Source: an uncultured Rhizobiaceae group bacterium
GTDB taxonomy: Bacteria > Pseudomonadota > Alphaproteobacteria > Rhizobiales > Rhizobiaceae
Reading direction: 5' to 3'
Length of the DNA: 10,526 nt
Assembly (NCBI GenBank): GCA_938009335.1
Contig: CALLHT010000112.1
Coordinates: 1 to 10,526 of the forward strand
The notes below the pieces were generated by a model. It saw only the letters and a program-made list of their open reading frames with translations, did no database searches and was not told the DNA's origin. This document shows, one piece after another, positions 1 through 6,729 of the stretch (position 1 is the stretch's first letter; each line of letters opens with the position of its first letter). The position numbers and the translations under genes were made by a program.

Positions 1-43
1 CACAAGTATGAGAACGATAGCGTTCGCTAAGAGAAACAGTCAT
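1..43 (-). CDS. aspS: Aspartyl-tRNA synthetase, N-terminal fragment (cut by window edge)
   Basis: Reading leftward from an ATG at 43-41, the 14 complete codons give MTVSLSERYRSHTC, and the next codon starts with G. The RYRSHTC stretch followed by a probable Gly matches the usual start of alphaproteobacterial aspartyl-tRNA synthetases, which charge tRNA-Asp (or tRNA-Asp/Asn) in the cytoplasm. A weak ribosome binding site (GGAA) lies 6-7 bases upstream, and a good -35 hexamer lies about 90 bases upstream. In many Rhizobiales aspS lies next to rnd, which is found at 1259 here, and this supports the call. Only a short piece is visible, so the identification rests on one N-terminal motif plus gene context. 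Confidence 0.7.
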   Translation of the reverse strand, partial: MTVSLSERYRSHTC

Positions 44-108
44 TGCAATTTCCAAGATTTTTTGATCGGCCCGTCGGCGCAAATCAGATGTTCAGAACAG
101 TTGGCGGG

Positions 109-137
109 ACAAACACATTTAAGGGGGCATTTGTCAA
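109..137 (-). promoter_or_regulatory. Probable aspS promoter
   Basis: On the minus strand a perfect TTGACA hexamer lies at 137-132. About 17-18 bases downstream, around 114-108, there is only a poor -10 match (GTTTGT or TTTGTC). Weak -10 elements are common in alphaproteobacterial housekeeping promoters. The -35 hexamer begins 16 bases after the stop codon of the upstream 343-residue gene, so aspS probably keeps its own promoter. The leader up to the aspS ATG would be about 60 bases. I see no other gene in 44-152. Confidence 0.45.
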
Positions 138-152
138 GGGATTCAAAAATTG

Positions 153-1184
153 CTAGTTTCGAACACTTTCAAGTCGTAGACCGAATTCCTGTATTGTAGA
201 GGTTTGAACCGAACGGCTTTCTGATTGGATTTCTGCGATAACTTTTTCTGAAAACCGTGTTTCACAACTCTCAACAATTTTACTAAGCAAGAATAACTGG
301 AACCTTCTTGTAAACATTCCGATTTTTGAGGTTTGCGGGAATTCTTGCAAAAACTCGTTTTCAGAAAATTCATTTTCTGGAATTGGAGATGAAAATACGC
401 GTTCAAAGTTTGAAGGATTTAATTTCCCATAGCTTTTGTATAAATCTTCCATACTGGGTGGAAAGTGAAGGTAATCAGCTTTTTCAGTATTCTGAACCGC
501 AAAATACGTCCACATGCAGACCATTTTTTGGCTCATTGTGGTGGCATGTTTAAGTTCACTTTTGCATTTTCTCTGTAGACGGTTTTTCAATCTAGCCATT
601 TTGAATTTAATTTCTCGGTCGCTTTGGGCGGATGTTTCCAACAAGACATCCTCAAGGATACTTTGTGAGCCAGTGTATTCTACATCAGAACAGATCAAAT
701 TCGAGAACGCATTCTCTACAGCAAGTGGCGGCCTTAGTGTTTTTGCAGCCTCCTCCAACCATTTAGAACCGAATGAACCTTTTAATGCCTCTTCCAAATA
801 GTTCCTTGAACTTGATTGAGACCGCTTCAAATATTTTTGCTCGCTCTCTTTCAAATCCGCGACATCCGATACTTCCACAAAATTCTCGATCACGCCCCGT
901 GCCACAACAGACTTTGAAATGGCGCATCCTATATTCTCCTCCGAGTAGAATATAAGTTGCTGAACGAAGCGTTGAGTAGCAAAACGAATGTGTTTTTCAG
1001 GAGAACCCAAATTTTTCATGAAGTGGGCAGAAACATCTTGGCACCCGTGATTTTTAATCAATTCCTGAACGCTGTATCTTACGTTCAAATATGCCTCATC
1101 TACATCTTTGTAAAATGCTTCACGAGCTTGAGCAGTTATTGCGAACAGAACCGTCAATGATATCACTAAAATTGCTCTAAACAT
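153..1184 (-). CDS. Exported hypothetical protein, 343 residues, AT-rich
   Basis: I do not recognise this protein. Residues 1-20 form a classic Sec signal peptide: Arg3, a hydrophobic core at about 4-17, then an AQA cleavage site before Arg21. It should therefore reach the periplasm or beyond. The mature part has six cysteines (48, 87, 165, 207, 223, 307), an even number compatible with disulfides. It looks mostly helical and is rich in Glu, Lys and Ser, with a small internal repeat (ENEFSENEF) near residues 271-279. No further membrane segment, lipobox or catalytic motif is visible. The ATG has an AGGGG ribosome binding site 7 bases upstream. The gene is visibly richer in A+T than its neighbours (one 60-base line, 361-420, is about 32 percent GC). 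It lies between aspS and rnd and is divergent from rnd. The intact reading frame and signal peptide argue that it is a real gene, possibly acquired by transfer. Confidence 0.8.
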   Translation of the reverse strand: MFRAILVISLTVLFAITAQAREAFYKDVDEAYLNVRYSVQELIKNHGCQDVSAHFMKNLGSPEKHIRFATQRFVQQLIFYSEENIGCAISKSVVARGVIENFVEVSDVADLKESEQKYLKRSQSSSRNYLEEALKGSFGSKWLEEAAKTLRPPLAVENAFSNLICSDVEYTGSQSILEDVLLETSAQSDREIKFKMARLKNRLQRKCKSELKHATTMSQKMVCMWTYFAVQNTEKADYLHFPPSMEDLYKSYGKLNPSNFERVFSSPIPENEFSENEFLQEFPQTSKIGMFTRRFQLFLLSKIVESCETRFSEKVIAEIQSESRSVQTSTIQEFGLRLESVRN

Positions 1185-1216
1185 TCTACTGCCCCTATCA
1201 AAATGGAAGTGGATTA

Positions 1217-1222
1217 TTTATA
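1217..1222 (-). promoter_or_regulatory. Possible -10 box for the exported-protein gene
   Basis: On the minus strand a TATAAA hexamer lies at 1222-1217, about 33 bases before the ATG of the 343-residue gene. I see no convincing -35 hexamer at the right spacing, so this is a weak call. It shares the 74-base divergent spacer with the rnd promoter. Confidence 0.25.
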
Positions 1223-1223
1223 G

Positions 1224-1252
1224 AAGACAAGCGTTAACAGTTTGGTTATAAC
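1224..1252 (+). promoter_or_regulatory. Candidate rnd promoter, implying a leaderless start
   Basis: A -35-like AAGACA (1224-1229, four of six matches to TTGACA) is followed after 17 bases by TATAAC (1247-1252, five of six matches to TATAAT). A start site about seven bases after the -10 falls at about 1259, which is the A of the rnd ATG. There is no Shine-Dalgarno sequence just before that ATG. Together these suggest that rnd mRNA starts at or next to its start codon. This is inferred from spacing only. Confidence 0.4.
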
Positions 1253-1254
1253 GC
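1231..1254. repeat. Inverted repeat in the divergent spacer, operator-like
   Basis: The 6-base arms GCGTTA (1231-1236) and TAACGC (1249-1254) are perfectly inverted, with 12 bases between them. The right arm overlaps the candidate rnd -10 box, and the left arm lies in the -35/-10 spacer. This geometry would suit a dimeric regulator acting on rnd or on both divergent genes. Short arms like these also occur by chance. Confidence 0.25.
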
Positions 1255-1258
1255 CGCG

Positions 1259-2410
1259 ATGAAGATTATTTCTGACACTGAAACCCTCCAATCCGTTTGC
1301 AAAGGCGCTGCGAAACACAAGTTTTGCACGGTGGACACTGAGTTTCTAAGGGAAACTACGTTCTGGCCGAAGCTTTGCCTGATCCAAATGGCAACGCGCG
1401 ATGATGCGTGGATCATCGATGTATTAGCAGAGGAAATTGATCTTGCGCCGTTTTTTGAGCTGATGGGCGATGAGTCAATTGTCAAAGTGTTTCACGCCGC
1501 GCGGCAAGACATTGAAATCATATACAACCTTGCGAACATGATCCCGCATCCCGTGTTTGATACTCAGGTTGCTGCCATGGTGTGCGGATATGGTGATTCC
1601 ATTTCATATGACCAATTGGTGCAGCGCATTGTTGGTGAGCATATCGACAAATCTTCCCGCTTTACCGATTGGTCCAAGAGGCCCTTGAGTGACAAGCAAC
1701 TTAACTATGCTTTGGCTGATGTAACGCATTTGCGGGATGTGTATTTGGCGTTGAAAGCCAATCTGGAGGAGCAAGACCGCAGTGGTTGGGTGAGTGAAGA
1801 AATGGAAATCCTGACCTCTCCCCTCACCTATGACATGCCACCGGAGAATGCTTGGCAGCGCCTTAAGATGCGCGCGCGTAAACCTCGCGAACTCGCAATC
1901 TTGAAGAAGGTTGCAGAATGGCGTGAGATCACAGCGCGGGAGCAAAACGTTCCGCGTGGACGCGTTATCCGAGACGATTCAATTTACGATATTGCAGCGC
2001 GTGGGCCATCCAACATTCAGCAGTTGATGAACCTTCGTTCGCTCTCCCGTGGTTTTGACAAAAACCGGTATGGTGATGGCCTGCTTGAGGCAATTGCTGA
2101 TGCAAAAGCAATCCCTGACGACGAGCTTCCAAAACTTCCGCTACAGAAGAAAATGCCGGAAGGCTGTGCCGCAGCAACCGAAATGCTGAAAGTGCTTCTA
2201 AAGCTCACCGTTGAGAAACACGGCGTTGCTGCAAAGATCATCGCCACGGTTGATGACCTTGAAAAGATTGCAGCGGATGACAATGCAGATGTTGCAGCGC
2301 TTAAAGGCTGGCGTCGGGAGCTATTCGGAAATCGTGCGCTGGACCTAAAGAATGGTCAAATTGCACTCGGCTATGAAAACCGTAAAGTTCAGGTTATCCA
2401 GATTTCCTAA
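1259..2410 (+). CDS. rnd: Ribonuclease D
   Basis: This is a 383-residue 3'-to-5' exoribonuclease of the DEDD family, which trims tRNA precursors and other structured RNAs in the cytoplasm. The acidic metal-binding residues are all visible: Asp26 and Glu28 in VDTEFLRE (Exo I), Asp84 in HAARQDIE (Exo II), and Tyr150 with Asp154 in YALAD (Exo III, DEDDy type). An HRDC-like RNA-binding region follows at about residues 197-283, containing NAWQRLK and REQNVPRGRVIRDD. A second helical C-terminal region follows, so the length is normal for bacterial RNase D. The ATG is supported by the N-terminal match to rhizobial homologues, because the sequence before it has no ribosome binding site. The gene is divergent from the 343-residue exported protein. 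A gap of 76 bases separates it from the small membrane protein downstream, with which it may be co-transcribed. Confidence 0.95.
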   Translation: MKIISDTETLQSVCKGAAKHKFCTVDTEFLRETTFWPKLCLIQMATRDDAWIIDVLAEEIDLAPFFELMGDESIVKVFHAARQDIEIIYNLANMIPHPVFDTQVAAMVCGYGDSISYDQLVQRIVGEHIDKSSRFTDWSKRPLSDKQLNYALADVTHLRDVYLALKANLEEQDRSGWVSEEMEILTSPLTYDMPPENAWQRLKMRARKPRELAILKKVAEWREITAREQNVPRGRVIRDDSIYDIAARGPSNIQQLMNLRSLSRGFDKNRYGDGLLEAIADAKAIPDDELPKLPLQKKMPEGCAAATEMLKVLLKLTVEKHGVAAKIIATVDDLEKIAADDNADVAALKGWRRELFGNRALDLKNGQIALGYENRKVQVIQIS

Positions 2411-2486
2411 AACTTTAATTTTCCCTAGCAATTCAATTTAACGCCTCTTGCGTATGCTTCATTCAACTATTGGGTGGAGAAACACA

Positions 2487-2870
2487 ATGAAACTACTTTT
2501 GCTTGGGGCGCTATTTGCAAGCCTGTACTATTTCCCGTTTTACACCGTAGGCGCCTTCGTTGCCTTCGTGATTTGGGTGAACTTCTTCAGAAAACCAGCC
2601 AAAGACACTGCTTCATCACCTAGCGAAACAGCTGCTTCAGAAGCGGCAAACCAGAACGCTCAAAGTTTTGGGAAACGTGCTCAAAGCACAGAGCAAAAGC
2701 CACAACAGGTACAAAACTCTGGCAGTCACGAAGACTGGGATTCTGTTTTCGACGGCAACGCTATTCCAATTTCGGTTAAGCGCGCAGATGGGACAACAGA
2801 AACACAATTCCTGTCTTCCGGCGAAAAAGGCAAAGAACAACTTGCAGCTCTTTTAGGCCAAAAAGTCTAA
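2487..2870 (+). CDS. Small membrane-anchored hypothetical protein, 127 residues
   Basis: I do not recognise this family. Residues 3-34 are strongly hydrophobic with a break around the Pro17 turn, so they could form one long segment or a tight two-helix hairpin. A basic turn (Arg35, Lys36) follows. Residues 38-82 are a polar, Ser/Gln/Ala-rich linker that looks disordered. The last 45 residues look folded, with DWDSVFDGNAIPISVKRADG and then a helix ending in AALLGQKV. The ATG at 2487 is preferred over an in-frame ATG 39 bases upstream because a GGAG ribosome binding site sits 7 bases before it, and the hydrophobic segment then begins at the N-terminus. The gene follows rnd on the same strand and converges with ppx. 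Nothing in the sequence gives a function. Confidence 0.75.
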   Translation: MKLLLLGALFASLYYFPFYTVGAFVAFVIWVNFFRKPAKDTASSPSETAASEAANQNAQSFGKRAQSTEQKPQQVQNSGSHEDWDSVFDGNAIPISVKRADGTTETQFLSSGEKGKEQLAALLGQKV

Positions 2871-2873
2871 ACG

Positions 2874-2943
2874 GTTTGAGCGAGAGGATTAGTCGGGATT
2901 TGAGACCACAATCTCGACATCCTCATCAAGCTCTCGCGCAAAC
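2874..2943. repeat. Imperfect 13-base inverted repeat at a convergent gene end
   Basis: The arms at 2874-2886 (GTTTGAGCGAGAG) and 2931-2943 (CTCTCGCGCAAAC) pair at 12 of 13 positions across a 44-base loop. The left arm lies between the stop codons of the 127-residue gene and ppx, and the right arm lies inside the 3' end of ppx. It could fold in the 3' ends of both convergent transcripts. The long loop and lack of an adjacent T run make it an atypical terminator. Confidence 0.3.
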
Positions 2944-4454
2944 TGTTCTATGCGGGTTTTGGGTTTCTCGCCTGCCATATCGCTCAAGTGCTCAGGCAGT
3001 TGAATGGCCAGTGTTCCTGTAAGCGTTCTTGTTAATCCAATGGAGGGTAGAACGCCCGGTTCGCCAGCGGAGAACATGTAGAGCATTCTAAACATCGCAG
3101 CGAGAATACGAGCCTTTTTCTCTGATGCCTCTGAAGCCAGTTCAGCAACGGGCGGCGGTTGTTTCTTCGCACCCAACCCCTGATAGCGATGATAGGTGAC
3201 AAGCGCCAAATAGGCCCTACCCTCATGGCTGATGGAGTTGAAGCCTGCATTGTTGATGATGCCTAGTGTTTGTTCGGCGCGAAAATCAGACGCGGATCGC
3301 CAGACAATATCCGCCAAATTGCACGCCGCATGACGCCATCGTTTCTGGTTTGGCGTTTCTTCCAGTTCAAGAAACTCAAAGGCTGTATCCGTCCAGTCGG
3401 CCAGTTCAGACGAATGTGCTGGCGAGCGCGCACGAAGAAGCGAAAGCTCTGCCGTTGCTTCTATGAGCGCATCTCTGTTCTTGATTTCATCATCAAGCAG
3501 TGAATACAGATAGCCTTCACGCAAGCCCACCACGGAAGTTGCGATTTCTTCTATTCCCAATCGATCAATCAACTCAACCATGACCGCAGCACCATAGGGC
3601 AGCAATGGCTTTCGGTTTTTCGAAATCTCATCAAGAAATTCAAACCTATCTTCTTTCTCTTCGATGACCCGTTCGCAAAAGGTGTAGAGCTTTGACGCTT
3701 TGACAGAAAAGCCATGAAGCACATCAATCGGATAATCATTCTCCAACATGTAGAGACGAATTAACGAGCGCCATGTGCCTCCAATGGCATAGAAAACACG
3801 TTTTTTGCCGGGCCATTCGACTTTTAATTCCGCAAGGGTTTTCTTGGCGATCTTTCTCGCAACTGATGCATCGCCCTTCGCCAGTTCTTGAAGACGCAAA
3901 GCCCCCAGAGGCGTGGTTACCCCATTATATTCCGTATCATTCGTTACTGGAACAAGTTCAGTCGAACCACCTCCCTGATCGCCCGCAATTCCTTCCGGTT
4001 GATAGAAGCCGGATTTTACGCCCAGTGCTGCAAATTTTGCTTCTTCGCGGCCAGTCAATAGATTGACCTTGTTGCAGCAAATTTTCTCAACTTCATCTAT
4101 GAACGCAGGGCCATTTTCCGCTTCTCGCGCAGCGGCTGTGGCAAGAACATGGGTTTCAGCAACGTTCAATTGTTTGCTCAACAAATTGAAACGGCGGATG
4201 GCAGCTAACGCGCGATCAGCTGCTTCATCATCCAAACGACCATTTTTGGCTACACCTTTGCCTAGGCCACAGGCTACTTTTTCGTTGTGTAACACGGAAG
4301 GCGCGCGGGTTTGCCCTTCAAAAACAACCTGCCGAACGGAGTTGGAACCAATGTCAATGATGGCAACGGGTTGGCGTTGTCCCAGCCTGCCTCTTGCCTC
4401 GTTTTTATCGCGAAACCTAAGAAGGCTCGCTATCGAAAAACCCTTTTGGCGCAT
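2889..4454 (-). CDS. ppx: Exopolyphosphatase (Ppx/GppA family)
   Basis: This 521-residue enzyme of the ASKHA (actin/Hsp70-like) phosphatase superfamily hydrolyses terminal phosphate from polyphosphate and, in some members, from pppGpp. Visible motifs include the phosphate-1 loop DIGSNSVR (34-41), GREEAKFAALG (135-145) with the likely catalytic Glu137, GDQGGGSTEL (158-167) as phosphate-2, AIGGTWRSL (223-231), and SVVGLREGYL (307-316). The C-terminal helical region (about 335-521) matches the long Ppx type rather than the short one of about 300 residues. HAACNLADI at 375-383 marks where HD-like motifs lie in relatives. No alternative ATG, GTG or TTG occurs before DIGSNS, so the ATG at 4454 stands. 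A GGAGG site lies 12 bases upstream, inside ppk. The first 38 bases overlap the end of ppk in another frame, which implies translational coupling. It is the last gene of the minus-strand block. Confidence 0.93.
   Translation of the reverse strand: MRQKGFSIASLLRFRDKNEARGRLGQRQPVAIIDIGSNSVRQVVFEGQTRAPSVLHNEKVACGLGKGVAKNGRLDDEAADRALAAIRRFNLLSKQLNVAETHVLATAAAREAENGPAFIDEVEKICCNKVNLLTGREEAKFAALGVKSGFYQPEGIAGDQGGGSTELVPVTNDTEYNGVTTPLGALRLQELAKGDASVARKIAKKTLAELKVEWPGKKRVFYAIGGTWRSLIRLYMLENDYPIDVLHGFSVKASKLYTFCERVIEEKEDRFEFLDEISKNRKPLLPYGAAVMVELIDRLGIEEIATSVVGLREGYLYSLLDDEIKNRDALIEATAELSLLRARSPAHSSELADWTDTAFEFLELEETPNQKRWRHAACNLADIVWRSASDFRAEQTLGIINNAGFNSISHEGRAYLALVTYHRYQGLGAKKQPPPVAELASEASEKKARILAAMFRMLYMFSAGEPGVLPSIGLTRTLTGTLAIQLPEHLSDMAGEKPKTRIEQFARELDEDVEIVVSNPD
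2893..2917 (+). terminator. Possible 3' hairpin for the 127-residue gene
   Basis: The arms TCGGGATT (2893-2900) and AATCTCGA (2910-2917) form an 8-pair stem around a 9-base loop, nested inside the larger inverted repeat. One pair is G-U, so the stem is better in the plus-strand transcript than in ppx mRNA. No T tract follows, so it may protect the mRNA 3' end rather than terminate transcription. It also lies inside the ppx coding sequence. Confidence 0.25.
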
Positions 4455-6606
4455 CGTTCTTAAGGGCCTCCCCCCGGCCAGATAGACTTGGATTTGTCAT
4501 GAAGTATGTCTGACAATTGAACGAATTACCATCCGAAGCTTTGTTTATCCTACGTGAAGTGCCATCGGGAAGGATTTCCCAACTCAGATCCCGATCCAAT
4601 AAATTGGCCAGCATGATCTGATCCAACACCTGTTCACGAACGGTTTTGGTTTCAAGACGAACAAGCGTTTCGACACGGCGATTAAGATTACGCGGCATCA
4701 GGTCTGCTGACCCCATATAGATGATTGCATCCGATGATGGCATTTCACTGCCATTGCCAAAACAAAAAATGCGGCTGTGTTCGAGAAAACGCCCGATTAT
4801 GGATTTTACGTTTATGTTTTCAGACAGACCAACAACCTTTGGACGCAGACAGCAAATCCCGCGCACGATCAGTTCGATCTTCACTCCGGCCTGACTTGCG
4901 CGATAAAACGCATCTATGATTTCGGGATCGACAAGCGAATTCATCTTTGCCCAGATTGCACCGGGACGTCCGTTCTTCACATGCTCTATCTCGTCCTCGA
5001 TATGCTTGAGCATCGTTTTGCGTAAATGCGATGGCGAGATTACCAAGGTTTCGAGCTCATCCGGCTCTGCATAGCCCGTTGTGAAGTTGAAGACTTTCGC
5101 CACATCCATCGCGATTTTTGGATCAGACGTAAAGTACGAGAGATCCGTATAAAGGCGCGCAGTGATCGGATGATAGTTCCCTGTTCCGATGTGAACGTAG
5201 TTTCGGATGCCACTGTCTTCGCGTCTTACAACAAGACTCAGCTTTGAATGTGTTTTCCACCCCAGGAAACCGAACACAACCTGCACACCGGCGCGCTCTA
5301 AATCACGTGCCCAACGAATATTTGCCTCTTCGTCAAATCGTGCTTTGAGTTCAATGATCGCAACGACCGATTTTCCGTTCTCTGCTGCTTCAATCAAAGC
5401 CGCAACAATCGGTGAATTGTTGGACGTGCGATACAACATTTGTTTGATCGCAAGAACATCAGGATCGCGTGCAGCTTGTTTTAGAAATTGAACGACAACA
5501 TCGAACGATTCATAAGGGTGATGGACCAGAAAATCTTTCTGGCGGATAGCAGCAAGACAATCGCCATTTAGTTCACGAACGCGCTCCGGAAAGCGGGCAT
5601 CATAGGACGGGAACTTTAACTTATCCCGGTCCAGGGCAACGATCTCAGAAAGATTGTTAAGCGCAAGCATCTCACCCACGACAGCCGCCTGCTTTCCTTC
5701 GACACTCAACTCGCGCAGTACAAACTCACGTAGGTGATCCGGCATGTTATGATCTGTTTCTACCCGGATTACAGTTCCACGTCGTCGACGTTTTAGCGCC
5801 GTCTCAAACGTCATCACCAAATCTTCTGCTTCTTCCTCGAATTCAAGGTCGCTGTCTCGAATCACGCGAAAATTGCCATAGCCATTGATTTTGTGCGCAG
5901 GGAAAAAGCGAGTGATAAACCGCTCAATCACCTCTTCCAACCGGATCAGGTGGATCTCTTTTTCAGCGCGTTCCGGCAAACGAATGAAGCGTGACATGCC
6001 GCTTGGGAGGCGCAAGAACGCGCTCATTGGCTTACCATCGGTCTCTCTTTCAAGGTCGAAAACCAATGCGTGGCCGAGGTTCGGAATAAATGGAAATGGA
6101 TGCGCCATATCCATAGAAAGAGGTGTCAACACCGGGAACAGGTTCGACATGAAATAGTCTTCCAGCCACACCGCCTCTGGTTCATCCAAGGACGATTGCG
6201 ACGCGATATGAATACCATTTGCAGCGAGTTCACCCTGTAATTCATTCCAGTAAGCCAATTGGTCGGCTTGTAAGTGATCAATAAAGGCTTGAACAGCTTC
6301 AACTTGTTCTCTGGGAGTCAAACCATCATCAGAACGCTTCGTGACATTCTGATTGACCTGCGCAACAAGACCCGCAACACGGATCATGAAGAATTCGTCC
6401 AGATTACTTGCAGAAATTGACAGGAAACGGATCCGTTCCAAAAGCGGATAGTTTGGGTTTTTTACTTCTTCCAGAACCCGCCGATTGAACTCGAGCCAAG
6501 ACAGTTCCCGGTTCTCAAACCGTGATGGATCCGAAAACAGATCAACCCGCGACGCATCCATGTCACCCAGAATACCTGACGGAAAATCTATCGAAAACTC
6601 GTTCAT
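4417..6606 (-). CDS. ppk: Polyphosphate kinase 1
   Basis: This 729-residue PPK1 reversibly transfers the ATP gamma-phosphate onto inorganic polyphosphate, at or near the inner membrane. The N-terminal domain opens with ENRELSWLEFNRRVLEE (31-47) and SASNLDEFFMIRVAGL (65-80). The two phospholipase-D-like catalytic domains carry KARFDEEANIRWA (421-433). KTHSK (451-455) contains His453, equivalent to the phosphorylated His435 of the E. coli enzyme. YVHIGTGNYHP (470-480) contains His472, equivalent to His454. RFLEHSRIFCFGNG (606-619) contains His610, equivalent to the catalytic acid His592. All key residues are present and the length fits rhizobial PPK1, including a short extra tail of about 30 residues. 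An AAGGG ribosome binding site lies 5 bases before the ATG. hdaA lies 123 bases upstream on the same strand, so ppk may have its own promoter as well, but none is clear. Its end overlaps ppx. Confidence 0.97.
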   Translation of the reverse strand: MNEFSIDFPSGILGDMDASRVDLFSDPSRFENRELSWLEFNRRVLEEVKNPNYPLLERIRFLSISASNLDEFFMIRVAGLVAQVNQNVTKRSDDGLTPREQVEAVQAFIDHLQADQLAYWNELQGELAANGIHIASQSSLDEPEAVWLEDYFMSNLFPVLTPLSMDMAHPFPFIPNLGHALVFDLERETDGKPMSAFLRLPSGMSRFIRLPERAEKEIHLIRLEEVIERFITRFFPAHKINGYGNFRVIRDSDLEFEEEAEDLVMTFETALKRRRRGTVIRVETDHNMPDHLREFVLRELSVEGKQAAVVGEMLALNNLSEIVALDRDKLKFPSYDARFPERVRELNGDCLAAIRQKDFLVHHPYESFDVVVQFLKQAARDPDVLAIKQMLYRTSNNSPIVAALIEAAENGKSVVAIIELKARFDEEANIRWARDLERAGVQVVFGFLGWKTHSKLSLVVRREDSGIRNYVHIGTGNYHPITARLYTDLSYFTSDPKIAMDVAKVFNFTTGYAEPDELETLVISPSHLRKTMLKHIEDEIEHVKNGRPGAIWAKMNSLVDPEIIDAFYRASQAGVKIELIVRGICCLRPKVVGLSENINVKSIIGRFLEHSRIFCFGNGSEMPSSDAIIYMGSADLMPRNLNRRVETLVRLETKTVREQVLDQIMLANLLDRDLSWEILPDGTSRRINKASDGNSFNCQTYFMTNPSLSGRGEALKNDAPKGFFDSEPS

Positions 6607-6729
6607 TGTTACCCTTGTCCTTGGCGCAAAGATACCACAACCAGTCTAAAATTTTGGTGGCGATCGGGAAAATGATTCAGGATGTGGTTAATGCGAATTG
6701 AACAGAGCTAGACCATCAAGATGACGGAT

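Noticed and set aside
8..199. Plus-strand open frame of 63 codons at the left edge
   Set aside because: It lies opposite the aspS start, the aspS promoter and the end of the exported-protein gene, has no ribosome binding site and resembles no protein.
326..1160. Several plus-strand open frames opposite the exported-protein gene
   Set aside because: They are short, overlap one another in different frames and lack signals. The minus-strand frame is long and has a signal peptide and ribosome binding site, so these are shadows.
6607..6729. Pho box or clear promoter upstream of ppk
   Set aside because: I looked for paired CTGTCAT-like repeats and for a -35/-10 pair and found only poor partial matches. 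The 123 bases hold no gene that I can support.
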